Assembly (NCBI GenBank): GCA_009733575.1
Contig: ML769465.1
Location: 129,111-193,110, forward strand
From: Gymnopus androsaceus JB14
Lineage: Eukaryota; Basidiomycota; Agaricomycetes; Agaricales; Omphalotaceae
Length of the DNA stretch: 64,000 bases
Reading direction: 5' to 3'
The notes beneath the pieces are model-generated. The model searched no databases. It was not told the origin of the DNA and saw only the letters and a list, made by a program, of their open reading frames with translations. This document shows, one piece after another, positions 1 through 10,169 of this stretch; the first letter of the stretch is position 1, and every line of letters begins with the position of its first letter. A program made the position numbers and the translations under genes.

Positions 1-35
1 ATGGGATTTTTAATCAGATCCCAGATGTTGACTAC
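1..35 (+). mobile_element. Fragment of Copia reverse transcriptase at window edge
   Basis: The first 35 bases match, with small indels, the reverse-transcriptase segment at 17733-17765 of the Copia element in this window (peptide HGFNQIPDVDYF). The match stops abruptly at about base 35, where the repeat block begins. It is therefore the end of another Copia fragment lying mostly outside the window. It is short but near-identical. Confidence 0.55.
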
Positions 36-399
36 TATCTCTCTCTTTGAGTCGTTGGCGGGCACTCTAAAGCTTCATTTTGCGCAGGAAAAATGTCCTC
101 AAGCCCTTTGGGCAACCCTAACCCCTAACCTAGCGCCTTCGGCACCCCAACCCCGAACCCTAACCAGCTAGAAGTTCACTCAGGCAATCTGTATTGTTAG
201 GGCTAGCAGAGCTAGCCCTAACGGCGGCGCGGCCTATGGCCGCGAATTAATGCCTCAGGGACTCTTAAGACCAAAATCTTAGATAAACATGTGCCCTCAG
301 ATGCAGCACACCTGGTATCCTAATGTGTTGCATTTCGAAGGTGTGTTACATCTGAGGTTATTTGAAATAGAGTGTGTGTTATCCATCTTGTCAATCCCA

Positions 400-1068
400 C
401 ATCAGCAAAACCTGGGTAATGGTCATAGAAGCTATAGCAAGCCATAGCAGGCCATAGCAGCCATAGTGCTATGAAATACTATGTTTCCTATGAGCTCCTA
501 TGAGCTCCTATGAGATTACCGAATGCTCGAGCCAGCTGTCATTCCATTGTTCAGGGTCCGCTGTTCCCTTTAAAATCAGCATCTCGCAGCAACTACAACT
601 TCGACTTCTCTCCCCACTTATAGCCTCCCACTTCTACATCGATTCTGACTTGTTGCAATTTTCTTTCAAGTTCCCGCTGTAGGTTCTTACAGTTCGACAT
701 TGGTCTTTGGCAGTTCTAGCTTATTCATTGGCAGACTTATATGCGAGTTATTGTAATATTATTATTATTGGTGGTTGTTATAAGTAGTTATTGAAGTATT
801 TACGGTCACCTGTAGCACTGTAGTATCAATAAACGATGATCTTTCCTTTTCTCCAATGTTCTTCGAGCTCCGTTTGATTGTTGTAGCAACCACAACAGGT
901 AATGTATATCAATAAATTTGGTATTGCTTGGAGCTTCCCATGTCAAAAGACATGCAATTCAGTCCATAGCAGTCTATAGCGACCCATAGCAGTCCATAGT
1001 TCTGGATAGAGGGGGACCTTACTATGGGTCCTATGAGTGCTATGAGCGCTGCACAGGTTTTGCTGATG
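400..1068. mobile_element. Non-autonomous element with CATCAGCAAAACCTG ends
   Basis: The segment begins CATCAGCAAAACCTG and ends with the exact reverse complement CAGGTTTTGCTGATG, 669 bp overall. Subterminal regions at both ends are rich in CCATAGCAG / CTATGAG-type short repeats, mirrored in orientation. The same termini bound the 456-bp element at 19874-20329, and a left end alone occurs at 3466. The only ORF inside is 60 codons and looks random. The target duplication is not clear, so the superfamily is not assigned. Confidence 0.6.
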
Positions 1069-1350
1069 CAAAAATATGTGCAAAAAAGTATGTCCATCAA
1101 GCAGAAACAGCCAATTTCAACCAAGATGTACATTAAATCATAAAAAATGCTTTCATAGTGTTAGGTAAAGTGAGTGATGGACCCAAATGGTGGGGGAAAA
1201 AGGCTAAATTAGGACTACATATGGCGCTGTATATAAGTGCCTACAGAAGTAAATATGTGAAACAGGGGGTAAAGGTTGCGGCTGAGCAGCCGGACAAACC
1301 TATTTCCTAACACATAGACACATAGCTTTTGTGATTCCATCACTCTGGGG

Positions 1351-1694
1351 AATTAGTAATTATTTACTACTTCCTGTGCAGCCTATCCAGGGAGGTAGTA
1401 AATAATTACTACCTTCCTTCTTTGAGCTTTGTCAGTGGGGATGTAGTAATTATTTATCACCTCTCTTCACTCTGCTGTGCTTCGTCTGGAGAGGTAGTAA
1501 GTATTTACTACCCCACTTCTTTGAGCTTCATCAGTGGGACATAGTAATTATTTACTACCTCCCTTCAGTGAGGGATGCTAGTAATTATTTACTAGTGTCC
1601 TGTCACTCTGCTGTGCTTCATCTGGAGAAGTAGTAATTATTTACTACTTCTCCATGCTTGCAATCTTGGGAGGTAGTAGATAATTACTACCTCC
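1351..1694. repeat. Array of about eight small hairpins (left array 1)
   Basis: About eight hairpins sit 35-55 bp apart. The typical unit is GTAGTAA-loop-TTACTAC with a 4-base loop. The loop reads ATAA in some units and TTAT in others. One unit (1578-1595) has the outer pair changed from G-C to C-G, which keeps the pairing. Spacers are themselves repeated (TTTGAGCTT..CAGTGG and CTCTGCTGTGCTTC). No gene is seen here. Confidence 0.8.
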
Positions 1695-1917
1695 TTTAAG
1701 TGAGCTTCATCAGGGATGCTAGCAAGGGGGGTCCGAAAAATTAATTTTGTACCAGGGGTCAGAAATTTTTTTCAGCCTCAGCGCTGGACCCTCCCTCCCT
1801 TCACATGATTTCTTGGGTCATGTGATTACCAAATAAGGCAACTATGAGACACTGATCACCATTTCACCTTACTGTGCTGATCTTTTGCCCTTTGTACATG
1901 CTCTACATAACTAATTA

Positions 1918-2884
1918 GGCCCTGTTCAGGAACCTGAGTTGGCCAGGGTAGGGTTGAGTTGGGAAAAGTCCAAACTATCAGACTTCAGGTCCAACTCAAC
2001 GTGCATTGCCACAAATGTCACAGTGTTACTTTCATCTTTCTTTCCTTTCTTTTCCCTCTTGGGCTTGATTTTGACTGTTTCTCTTGCGTTTTTCTTCCGT
2101 TCCCACCTTCTATAATGTCCCAAGCATCTCAGACTATACCTCCAGACCCTGTACAGCCTGTAGAGCCACCTGCAAAACCAAAAACTCAGTGGAATCTTGA
2201 TGATGACACCTTTCTTCTTGATACCTTGGAGGATCAGAAAGCTGCAGGTTTCCAGACTGACAATGGAAATTTCCACCAGGATGCCTATCAAGCTGCTGCT
2301 GCTGCAATGCCTGATCCAGGCTCCAGAGGTCCTTGGAAGAATGCTCAAGCTTGTCAAACATGTTACATCACTGCAAGTATATTTCTTTCACTGCAAAATT
2401 TTAACTAAAAGTAATTTTTACAGCTCAAAAAGGACTGTAAAGACCTCATGACTATATGTGAGCACTGAGAATTCCAGCTTTGGTTGGGATGAAGAACGCT
2501 GTGCTGCCATTGCCACTGATGATATTTGGGAAAAGCTGCTTCAAGTATGTTTTCTATCTGTTTTATTGTAGTATTTTCTGACTTCATTTCTGTAGACAAA
2601 ACCCAGCTTTAAGAAGTAGCACAAAAAGAGCTTCCCACTCTATGACAGGATGGCAGCACTTTTAGAGAACCAAGTTGCTACTGGTGCAACTGCTTTTTTT
2701 CCTGGTTCTCAGTCTCAGCAATCTCCAGATGATGATGGTAGTCAGATCACTACTGCTGGTGATGATAATGACTCAGATGAAGGTAACAATACTGATAGGG
2801 TAAAAATCCAACTTGATCTTTTTGCATTGATGCTCAAGTCTTTTGTAGGATGCTGCTTCTGTACAGACTCCAGCTTGTTGGGAG
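1918..2884 (+). mobile_element. PIF/Harbinger transposon, truncated left end
   Basis: The left terminal inverted repeat starts GGCCCTGTTCAGGAACC and is preceded by TTA (1915-1917), the PIF/Harbinger target sequence. The fragment matches the first 960 bp of the complete element at 4705. It stops inside the Myb/SANT-like gene at the tandem-duplication junction near 2884. No right end belongs to it. Confidence 0.85.
2115..2884 (+). pseudogene. Myb/SANT-like transposon protein, truncated copy
   Basis: Start ATG at 2115 opens MSQASQTIPPDP, followed by a Myb/SANT-like trihelix region (QWNLDDDTFLLDTLEDQ, then LKKDCKDLMTI and SSFGWDEE). Such DNA-binding proteins are encoded by PIF/Harbinger elements alongside the transposase. 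The first intron appears to use a GC donor (ACT|GCAAGT ... ACAG). After LMTI the frame shifts by one base, and an in-frame TAG replaces the expected Trp between FKK and HKKSFPLYD. The gene is cut at about 2884. The same lesions occur in the sister copy at 4903, so it was already dead before duplication. Confidence 0.75.
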
Positions 2885-3084
2885 GCATATAGAAAGATGG
2901 ATAACACGAACTTTCCTATATACATTAGAGATTGATTTACTAAAGATGCAGCACTGCTGCGCCTTTTTAGAGTTTCCAATTCAGAATTGGTCGGCACATA
3001 GTGCACGCAAAAATTTCAGGGTGCCGCGCGCACCTCGCTCCCTCCCCTTCCCTCGGGCTACGCCTTCGGGGTGTCCCCCGAGCC
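2885..3084. other. Unique joint DNA between tandem units
   Basis: About 200 bp joins the truncated Harbinger copy to the second duplication unit. It is AT-rich at first, then strongly GC-rich (a GCGCGC tract and CCTTC/CCCGAG stretches). It has no recognisable coding sequence. Confidence 0.5.
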
Positions 3085-3589
3085 GGGAGTCGTTGGGCTG
3101 GCACTCTAAGCTTTCATTTTTGTCTCGCAGGGAAAAATGTCCTCAAGCCCCTATTGGGCAACACCAACCCCTACCTAGGCCTTCGCGACGCCCAACCCGA
3201 ACCCTTGGTAACCAGCTAGCAGTTCATCAGGCAATCTGATATATTGTAAAGGGTAGCCCATAGCTAAGCCTTCTAGCGAGCGCGCGGCTATGGCCGGCGA
3301 ATTAATGCTCAGGGATCTTAAGACCAAATCTTAGATAAACATTGCCCTTCAGATGGCAGCAACCCTGGTTATCCTAAATGATGTTGCATTTCGGAAGGTG
3401 TGTTACATCTGAATGCTTATATTTGAAATAGGAGTGGTGTGTTTAATCCATTTGGTCAATTCCCACATCAGCAAAACTTGGGTAGATTGGTCATTAGAAG
3501 CTATAGCCAAGCAGGCCTTTTAGGCAACCTGAGGCAACCTAGTTGGCCCAGGAAAAAGGGTAAAACTTTGGACACCTCAGGTAGCCTAG

Positions 3590-3700
3590 TCATCCTAAAT
3601 GACCTGGGACATCCCGAGACATCATGGGACATCCTGGGATGTCCTAAGGGTATTCTGGGGCATCCTGGGGCATCCTGGGATATGCCCCAGGTAGTTAGAA
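3590..3700 (+). repeat. Short direct repeats of GGACATCCTGGG type
   Basis: About six imperfect copies of a 10-12 bp motif (GACATCCCGAG, GACATCATGG, GACATCCTGG, GGGCATCCTGGG) lie within 100 bp. They fall in the insert that distinguishes the second tandem unit from the first. The overlapping ORFs on both strands are low-complexity and not considered genes. Confidence 0.5.
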
Positions 3701-4082
3701 GCAGGATTAACCACTGGTAAACTGAAGTAGCACTGAGAGATATATCAAAACTAGTCACATAAAATGAACACCAAGTATGCAAGAGAAGTAATGATCATGC
3801 TTATGTACACACACAAGGTACAAAATATGTGCAAAAAGTATGTCCATCAAGCAGAAACAGCCAATTTCAACCAAGATGTACATTAAATGATAAAAAATGC
3901 TTTCATAGTGTTAGGTGAAGTGAGCGATGGACCCAAATGGTGGGGGAAAAAGGCTAAATTAGGACTACATATGGTGCTGTATATAAGTAAATATGTGAAA
4001 CAGGGGGTAAAGGTTGTGGCTGAGCAGCCGGACAAACCTATTTTCCTAACACATAGCTTTTGTGATCCCATCACTCTGGGGA

Positions 4083-4470
4083 ATTAGTAACTATTTACTA
4101 CTTCCTGTGCAACCTGTCCAGGGAGGTAGTAAATAATTACTACCTTCCTTCTTTGAGCTTTGTCAGTGGGGATGTAGTAATTATTTATCACCTCTCTTCA
4201 CTCTGCTGTGCTTCGTCTGGAGAAGTAGTGAATAATTACTACTTCTCTGTGCTTATGGTCTGGAGAAGTAGTAAGTATTTACTACCCCACTTCTTTGAGC
4301 TTCATCAGTGGGACATAGTAATTATTTACTACCTCCCTTCAATGAGGGATGCTAGTAATTATTTACTAGTGTCCTGTCACTCTGCTGTGCTTCAAACTGG
4401 AGAAGTAGTAATTATTTACTACTTCTCCATGCTTGCAATCTAGGGAGGTAGTAGATAATTACTACCTCCT
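4083..4470. repeat. Hairpin array (left array 2)
   Basis: This is the counterpart of the array at 1351-1694, with one extra hairpin (AAGTAGTGAATAATTACTACTT near 4222-4245). It lies just outside the Harbinger left terminus at 4705. Stem sequence GTAGTAA/TTACTAC is conserved while spacers drift. Confidence 0.8.
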
Positions 4471-4704
4471 TTAAGTGAGCTTCATCAGGGAAGCTAGCAA
4501 GGGGGTCCGAAAAATTAAATTTGTACCAGGGGTCAGAAATTTTTTTTCAGCCTCAGCGCTGGACCAGGCTGGACCCTCCCTCCCTTCACATGATTTTCTT
4601 GGGTCATGTGATTACCAAATAAGGCAACTATGAGACACTGATCACCATTTCACCTTACTGTGCTGGATCTTTTGCCCTTTGTACATGCTCTACATAACTA
4701 ATTA

Positions 4705-4750
4705 GGCCCTGTTCAGGAACCTGAGTTGGCCAGGGTAGGGTTGAGTTGGG
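4705..4750 (+). repeat. Harbinger left terminal inverted repeat
   Basis: It begins GGCCCTGTTCAGGAACC and continues through GTTGGCCAGGGTAGGG to GTTGGG. It pairs with 8342-8387, with mismatches at positions 10-11. TTA precedes it. Confidence 0.9.
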
Positions 4751-4902
4751 AAAAGTCCAAACTATCAGACTTCAGGTCCAACTCAACGTGCATTGCCACA
4801 AATGTCACAGCATGTACTTTCATCTTTCTTTCCTTTCTTTTCCCTCTTGGGCTTGATTTTGACTGTTTCTCTTGCGTTTTTCTTCCGTTCCCACCTTCTA
4901 TA

Positions 4903-6067
4903 ATGTCCCAAGCATCTCAGACTATACCTCCAGACCCTGTACAGCCTGTAGAGCCACCTGCAAAACCAAAAACTCAGTGGAATCTTGATGATGACACCTT
5001 TCTTCTTGATACCTTGGAGGATCAGAAAGCTGCAGGTTTCCAGACTGACAATGGAAATTTCCACCAGGATGCCTATCAAGCTGCTGCTGCTGCTGCAATG
5101 CCTGATCCAGGCTCCAGAGGTCCTTGGAAGAATGCTCAAGCTTGTCAAACATGTTACATCACTGCAAGTATATTTCTTTCACTGCAAAATTTTAACTAAA
5201 AGTAATTTTACAGCTCAAAAAGGACTGTAAAGACCTCATGACTATATGTGACTGAGAAGTCCAGCTTTGGTTGGGATGAAGAACTGCTGTGCTGCCACTG
5301 CCACTGATGATATTTGGGAAAAGCTGCTTCAAGTATGTTTTCTATCTGTTTTATTGTAGTATTTTCTGACTTCATTTCTGTAGACAAAACCCAGCTTTAA
5401 GAAGTAGCACAAAACAAGCTCCTCTATGACAGGATGGCAGCACTCCTAGAGAACCAAGTTGCTACTGGTGCAGCTGCTTTTTTTCCTGGTTCTCAGTCTC
5501 AGCAATCTCCAGATGATGATGGTAGTCAGATCACTACTGCTGGTGATGATAATGACTCAGATGAAGGTAACAATACTGATAGGGTAAAAATCCAACTTGA
5601 TCTTTTTGCATTGATGCTCAAGTCTTTTGTAGGATGCTGCTTCTGTACAGACTCCAGCTTGTTGTTCTTTGGCTTGGAGCAGTAGTGGAAACTCCTTCTC
5701 CACCATCTCTAGGAAGCATCTTGCAGCTACTCCAGACTCTTCTGAGCATCCCATGAAACATACTCATGGTCGCAAGCCTACTCAGAGTGATGCAGGCTTT
5801 GAGATGGCTGATGCAATGCATGATCTTGCATGCAGTGCACTTGGAGATGCTGCTGATCCTTCTATCCTCTCTCCTGCTTTGAAAAAGCGTGCAATTGAAT
5901 GTATTGAGGCTGATAATGAGCTGTTGGACTAGGAAATGTTTAGTGCATTCAAGTTGGTCCATTGTGAAACCAGTGTTGCTGATACATATCTTGCTATTAG
6001 TAGTGTTGCCCATTGCACACGCTTCCTCCAAGCTGAACTTGAGGCTGCTGCTGAGGTTTCCTTTGAG
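4903..6067 (+). pseudogene. Myb/SANT-like protein of Harbinger transposon
   Basis: Translation from ATG 4903 gives MSQASQTIPPDP, a trihelix/Myb-SANT-like region, an acidic linker (DDDGSQITTAGDD) and a helical C-terminal part (DAMHDLACSALGD..., then VADTYLAISSVAH). In this family the protein binds the terminal repeats and brings in the transposase. At least three exons are apparent; the first intron looks GC-AG. Three lesions are seen: a frameshift after LMTI, TAG for Trp in FKK(W)HKKSF near 5404, and TAG after NELLD near 5929. The 3' end beyond the donor at 6068 is uncertain. It converges on the transposase gene. Confidence 0.78.
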
Positions 6068-6245
6068 GTATTTTGATTTTTGTTCAGTTATCTTCTACAT
6101 TATCCTCCTACAATGTTTTGTGCCTGTTCTTTCCAATTCTAATAGTTGATGCTTCATTCACTCATTACCAATTTACCACTTTACCACTTTTATTTACAAC
6201 ATACATATATTTATCTGTATTCCCCTTTTTGCACATTCATCTGTG

Positions 6246-7598
6246 TTACTCTTCAGGCTCCCCATACTCAGCAAGATAAGCAGTGTACTGATCCCAACAC
6301 TCTTGTGCAATTCTATCACATTTCTCCAATGCCCTTTTCTTCTCTTGTGGACTGACAAAACATGAAAGATATTCTGGCTGTACTGGTTCTATGTCATCTG
6401 TTGCACCAGCATGTTCCAAGTCTCTTTCCAAGGTGAATATGGTATCCATTGGATCATGTAGGCAAATAAATTTATGGAGGGCTGCAAGAGATGCAGGAAT
6501 TCTTGTTTGTACCCACATTGGGTATTCAGGTGCAGTTTGCATTATGCGGAATCATCATTTAATTATGCCAAACACATGTTCAATTACATTTCGGAGCTGG
6601 GCATGTCGCAGGTTGAATAATTCTTCACGGTTTTTAGGCCTAAGGTTTAATTGAATACAATAATAGATGAAAAGTTATTACACGTACTTCTGATTACCTT
6701 TTGACCATTCCTTGAGATGATATTGAACACCATGATATGGTACAAGCATGGTATCACATAATGGGAAGCCTGCATCTCCAAGCCAGTAGTGATTTGGAGG
6801 TATTCCCAAAGTATGTTGTCGTGCTTCTTCCCACAGGCAACCATCTGCAGTACTTCCTTCAAACCCAGTCATCATATAGCATATCTGCATGTCAAATTGA
6901 CATCCTGCAAGAATATTTTGTGAAATTCAGCCCTTCCGACTTTGATATCTCCCCATATCCTCCTCCTGCACAAATGCATCTTCTAGTGATCCATCTCCAG
7001 CTGCATGTGCATCACAAAAGGCATGGAAACAGGGATTGTTTGGAATAATAGCTGGAACTTCATCTTCAGGAAGGTGCACATAAGCATTGTAGAAAGGAGG
7101 GCTTGATGTAATTTTCAACACATGATAAAATGCCTTGTGGATAGTGTCTCCACTACGCTGGAAATGTTCTTGTGCCTCTCTGTTTCCCATACCATATACT
7201 ACAAGGTGCAGATAGATTGCTGTTTGTTCCTCTGCAGTAACATGATGGGTGTTACAAAGCCCTGCTTTGTGGAGATCCTTGACAAGGTCTTGGAAGACAT
7301 GACTGGCCATACCCATTGACTCACAGCTTCGTTGTCTATGGCCTTGTATAATGATATTACATTGCAATAAAACATGATCAGAACTCTATTTCATACCTTG
7401 TATCAACTCATCTACCCACATCTGTCCTGTAAATGCTGAATGATACACTGGCTCTGGCTTAGAGGTGATATGAGGAAGAGACATCAATGTAAAAGCTGCC
7501 ATCATTTCTGCAAGTGCAGGGAAGCATTTTCGGAGCCTTTCTCAATGGTTTTGAGGCCTAGAAGGCTTCTGAAGTGTGCTGAGCCTTGTAGTAACCAT
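6246..7598 (-). pseudogene. PIF/Harbinger DDE transposase, inactivated
   Basis: Reading the minus strand from ATG 7598, the protein has the HTH-containing N-terminus (ELIQGHRQRSCESMGM across a short intron, FQDLVKDLHKAG). The DDE_Tnp_4 core follows (ILAGCQFDM, GDAGFPLCDT, PYHGVQYHLKEW) and, after a second intron, ELFNLRHAQLRNVIEHVFG. The C-terminal tail ends at 6246. Four in-frame TGA codons interrupt it: 7542-7544, 6927-6929, and adjacent 6552-6554 and 6555-6557. The adjacent pair replaces the two Arg expected in the conserved FGIIK-RRF segment and is explained by CGA to TGA changes. The catalytic regions are otherwise recognisable. Confidence 0.85.
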
Positions 7599-7749
7599 TT
7601 CAAGTGTCCAATTGAGCTGGATGGAGAAGGAAAAGCTCTTATCGAGCTCTTATCATCCAAAATCAACATTGTTATGCAAAAGTGACTTTATGTGACTATC
7701 TGTTACAACTCGCGGCAAGACATCAAATTATTCCCATGAAGTCCGAATA

Positions 7750-8315
7750 CTATGGTTGTTCGGGATATGCTGACCATCGCATTGCGGGACAACCAGTGAA
7801 GATATGAAAAATCTGAGTAGGCCATTCGATTCGTAGGCCTTTAAAACCCTCGAAATAAGATTATTAGATTTTCCCTGAATTTACTTGTCGCATCGGCCGT
7901 CTCCCGAGCAAAAACCAGGATATGCTGATTTTTGATGCGCGCCAAAAACCTTAGAGGCGAACAATGAGTCTTTCGTTTGCGCAATACACTATTCTTCACA
8001 TTTTCCTTAGGAAATTTGGATTTAAGATATTACCATTATATGTTCTGGCTGGAGCAGCGCAGCTCAACATTTGCTATTCATATATATAGTGTTCCTTAAA
8101 CTTTGATGGGGTATGGAGGTCAATGATTTCGATGTTGCATTTACTATACTTCCTAACCTCAAATATCAGTCTTGAAAAGTATCTAGGATTGATAAATACT
8201 ATCTAATAAACTTGTAAAATAATCCTGGTGGGCACTCAAAAACGGGAACGGTGTAAATTGAGCGATTTCCAAAATTCAGCATATCCCAGTCCCAGCATAT
8301 CCTGAACAACCATAG
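7750..8315. mobile_element. 566-bp TA-flanked non-autonomous element
   Basis: Ends are CTATGGTTGTTC and, inverted, GAACAACCATAG; 23 bp pair with one mismatch (GGGATATGCTG versus AGGATATGCTG). TA flanks both sides (7748-7749 and 8316-8317). The sister copy has the uninterrupted sequence GTCCGAATACTTCAG near 20335, proving insertion and a TA target. No ORF of size lies inside. The TA target suggests a Tc1/mariner-type source. It is nested in the Harbinger element. Confidence 0.88.
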
Positions 8316-8341
8316 TACTTCAGATTTTTGTTTCAACCCAA

Positions 8342-8387
8342 CCCAACTCAACCCTACCCTGGCCAACTCAGGTTCCCAAACAGGGCC
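8342..8387 (-). repeat. Harbinger right terminal inverted repeat
   Basis: Read inward on the minus strand it starts GGCCCTGTTTGGGAACC and mirrors 4705-4750. TTA follows at 8388-8390, completing the target duplication. Confidence 0.9.
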
Positions 8388-8390
8388 TTA

Positions 8391-9660
8391 GCCTTTGTAA
8401 ACTCTTGACCTCACTCTGGATGCCATATATCTCAAAATATATTAGTCAAGGTCAAGAACTGTAAGCACTCATGAAATGACCTAAAAAGGCAATAAAAAGG
8501 TATATGCTCACTCTACACAATGTAGCTGGTCTACTAGTAGATATACTTTTCAGGGATTGTTGGGCTTATTTGACTCATTTGGACATCACAAAAATGCATT
8601 TTGAGGGTCAGTCAAAAAACACACATTTTTCGGGCCTCGCGATGGACCCACCCTACCCCCGGTACTGGATTTCCTGGCTCGGACCCCCTTGGATGCTAGT
8701 AGATAATTACTAGCTGTCCCGTCACTCTGCTTTGAGCTTTGTCTAGGGAAGTAGTAAATAATTGCTACTTCCCATGCTTGCAGTCTGGGGAGGTACTGTA
8801 TCATTTTGATTAAGTGTTCATGGGGTTTTGTGCGTTACGCATTGATTTCAGTTATGTACCCGTTCAATCTCCTTATATGGAAGTGACAGCGGAGCTGGCA
8901 TGCAAGAAATTACCTTATATGGTAAGTATTTTCGCATTTTTGGCTCTGTTATGTGTTACGAAGTGGAATTTTGTGGTGTTCATGGTGCCCCGTTACGCAT
9001 TATGTGAGCACTTAATCAAAATGATACAGTAGTAGATAATTCCTACCTCCTACTACCTCCCTTCAGTGAGCTTCATTGGGGATGCTAGTAGATAACTACT
9101 AGCTCCTTTCCGAGTGCTTTCACTCTGGGAGATAGTGTAGGTAGTAGATAAGTACTACCTTTTCACCCATACTTATTACAATCAATACAATGATTCAATG
9201 ATTGAACAAAATATACAGAATTTCCATAGATTCATTTAAATATACATCTTTTACATCACACAAGCTCACAAATCATGCCTCAAATGTGCTTCAAAATCTC
9301 CTGTTGTGTTCCATTGGATGTGTATTTTTTGTGATGGCGCTTACCATACAGATTGTGTTTGCCTTGAGTCTGAACCATTGAAGCATTGTGCAAAAGTGAG
9401 CTCAAGTGTCAAGGATGTTTCTGAACCATCCTCGGGTGGGTGCGGTCATAACAGTTACTTCCAAATGAACCTATGGTCGTAATAGTACAGCAGCGTCCTT
9501 TGACCATTAAAAGCAAAGGGAGCCGCAATCTTCATGACTGATGGGATATACCGCTTTGACTTGCCTCTTTGGACACATGAGAGCGCTCAAGTCGACGCAG
9601 CATCAACAAAACCTGGTATGCTGATGCGGAACAAACATGCGCATGACAATTGACTTATAC
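8391..9660. repeat. Right hairpin array and flanking non-coding DNA
   Basis: Hairpins of the same type as the left arrays lie at 8695-8714 (GCTAGTAGATAATTACTAGC), 8754-8778, 9030-9060, 9085-9105 and 9138-9163. A MITE at 8796-9029 splits one of them. Inward of the array is GGACCCCCTTGG, which mirrors CCAAGGGGGTCC-like sequence inside the left arrays. The rest (9166-9660) holds no gene. All of it recurs at 20415-22440. Confidence 0.7.
8796..9029. mobile_element. 234-bp TA-flanked MITE, copy A
   Basis: Ends CTGTATCATTTTGATTAAG and its reverse complement are flanked by TA (8794-8795 and 9030-9031). Removing it restores a hairpin of the surrounding array (GGAGGTAGTAGATAATT...). The 72-codon ORF across it overlaps the inverted repeats and is not considered a gene. 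A copy of the same insertion is at 21458-21691. Confidence 0.85.
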
Positions 9661-9717
9661 TCGTAGTGCAACCTGGTCTATTTGCTAATCGTACATTGCA
9701 AGAAATGGAGATCGGAG

Positions 9718-9721
<4 letters not shown>

Positions 9722-9758
<37 letters not shown>
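9722..9758. repeat. (GA)n microsatellite, longer allele
   Basis: A run of about 18 GA units lies 3' of the BUD4 copy. The equivalent position in the other copy (about 22466-22489) has about 12 units. ORFs here encode Glu-Arg or Ser-Leu runs and are artefacts. Confidence 0.9.
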
Positions 9759-9761
<3 letters not shown>

Positions 9762-10169
9762 GAAACAGAGGCGTACATAGCCGTGAGCGAATCAGGCAGC
9801 CGCAAATTATCAACAAGAAAAAGAAAAAAAGAAAATCGAACATATATCTGTATAATGACACGCGTGCAAGTAGGGCAACAGCGATTCCCACAGGCATACG
9901 GCAGCCATGATGAGTAGCATAAGTAATACAAGGAACCATAAACCATAGAACGGATGCGAAATGAACGTTCAAGATGCATGCGAATAGTGTAGCAAAAACG
10001 TTTCAAAGTTATGATGAAAAATAATTTCTGCAGATGATAACAGCGACTAACAAGTTCGGAGAGACGAGACGAAAGCGATAAGAGAAAGAGGAAGACTGAG
10101 AAAGTGAGACAAAAGATGAGTTGGAATTAACATACATAAAAGAAAAAGGATACCAGTGAATCGGGGAAA

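Larger units (their letters stand above)
46..2884. repeat. Tandem duplication, first unit
   Basis: This block is repeated at about 3085-5665. Shared landmarks, in order, are a GC-rich segment (46-400), a terminal inverted repeat (400), a hairpin array (1351-1694) and the left end of a Harbinger transposon (1918-2884). Between about 460 and 1070 the two units carry unrelated inserts. The unit ends inside the Myb/SANT gene, where sequence jumps to about 200 bp of unrelated DNA before unit two starts. Unequal recombination is the likely origin. Confidence 0.75.
3085..5665. repeat. Tandem duplication, second unit
   Basis: It matches 46-2884 in order, with many 1-3 base indels in the first 400 bp. 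The left end of the CATCAGCAAAACCTG element is present at 3466, but its interior diverges after about 55 bp and the right end is missing. From about 3826 the two units agree again through the hairpin array and the Harbinger left end. This unit, unlike the first, continues into the complete Harbinger transposon. Confidence 0.75.
4705..8387 (-). mobile_element. Complete PIF/Harbinger transposon with nested MITE
   Basis: Both ends are present: GGCCCTGTTCAGGAACC at 4705 and its counterpart ending at 8387 (inward GGCCCTGTTTGGGAACC). About 46 bp pair with roughly two mismatches. A 3-bp target duplication TTA flanks it (4702-4704 and 8388-8390), diagnostic for PIF/Harbinger. Inside are a Myb/SANT-like gene (+) and a DDE transposase gene (-) in convergent orientation, the usual layout. 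A 566-bp element is nested at 7750-8315. Both genes carry stops, so this copy cannot encode its own transposition. Confidence 0.93.

Noticed and set aside
105..175. CCCTAACCCCTAACC motifs that look like telomere repeats
   Set aside because: They are not a regular CCCTAA array, and the sister unit at about 3150-3215 has different spacing, so this is C-rich repeat DNA and not a telomere.
1351..1694. CRISPR-like regular palindromes
   Set aside because: Repeats are only about 18 bp and imperfect, spacers are themselves repeated, and the genome is eukaryotic.
8814..9032. 72-codon ORF, also at 21476-21694
   Set aside because: It spans the whole MITE including its inverted repeats; differences between the copies are at CpG sites without regard to codon position.
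9666..10006. ORFs over the GA microsatellite
   Set aside because: They encode Arg-Glu or Ser-Leu runs on both strands, with no support beyond the repeat.
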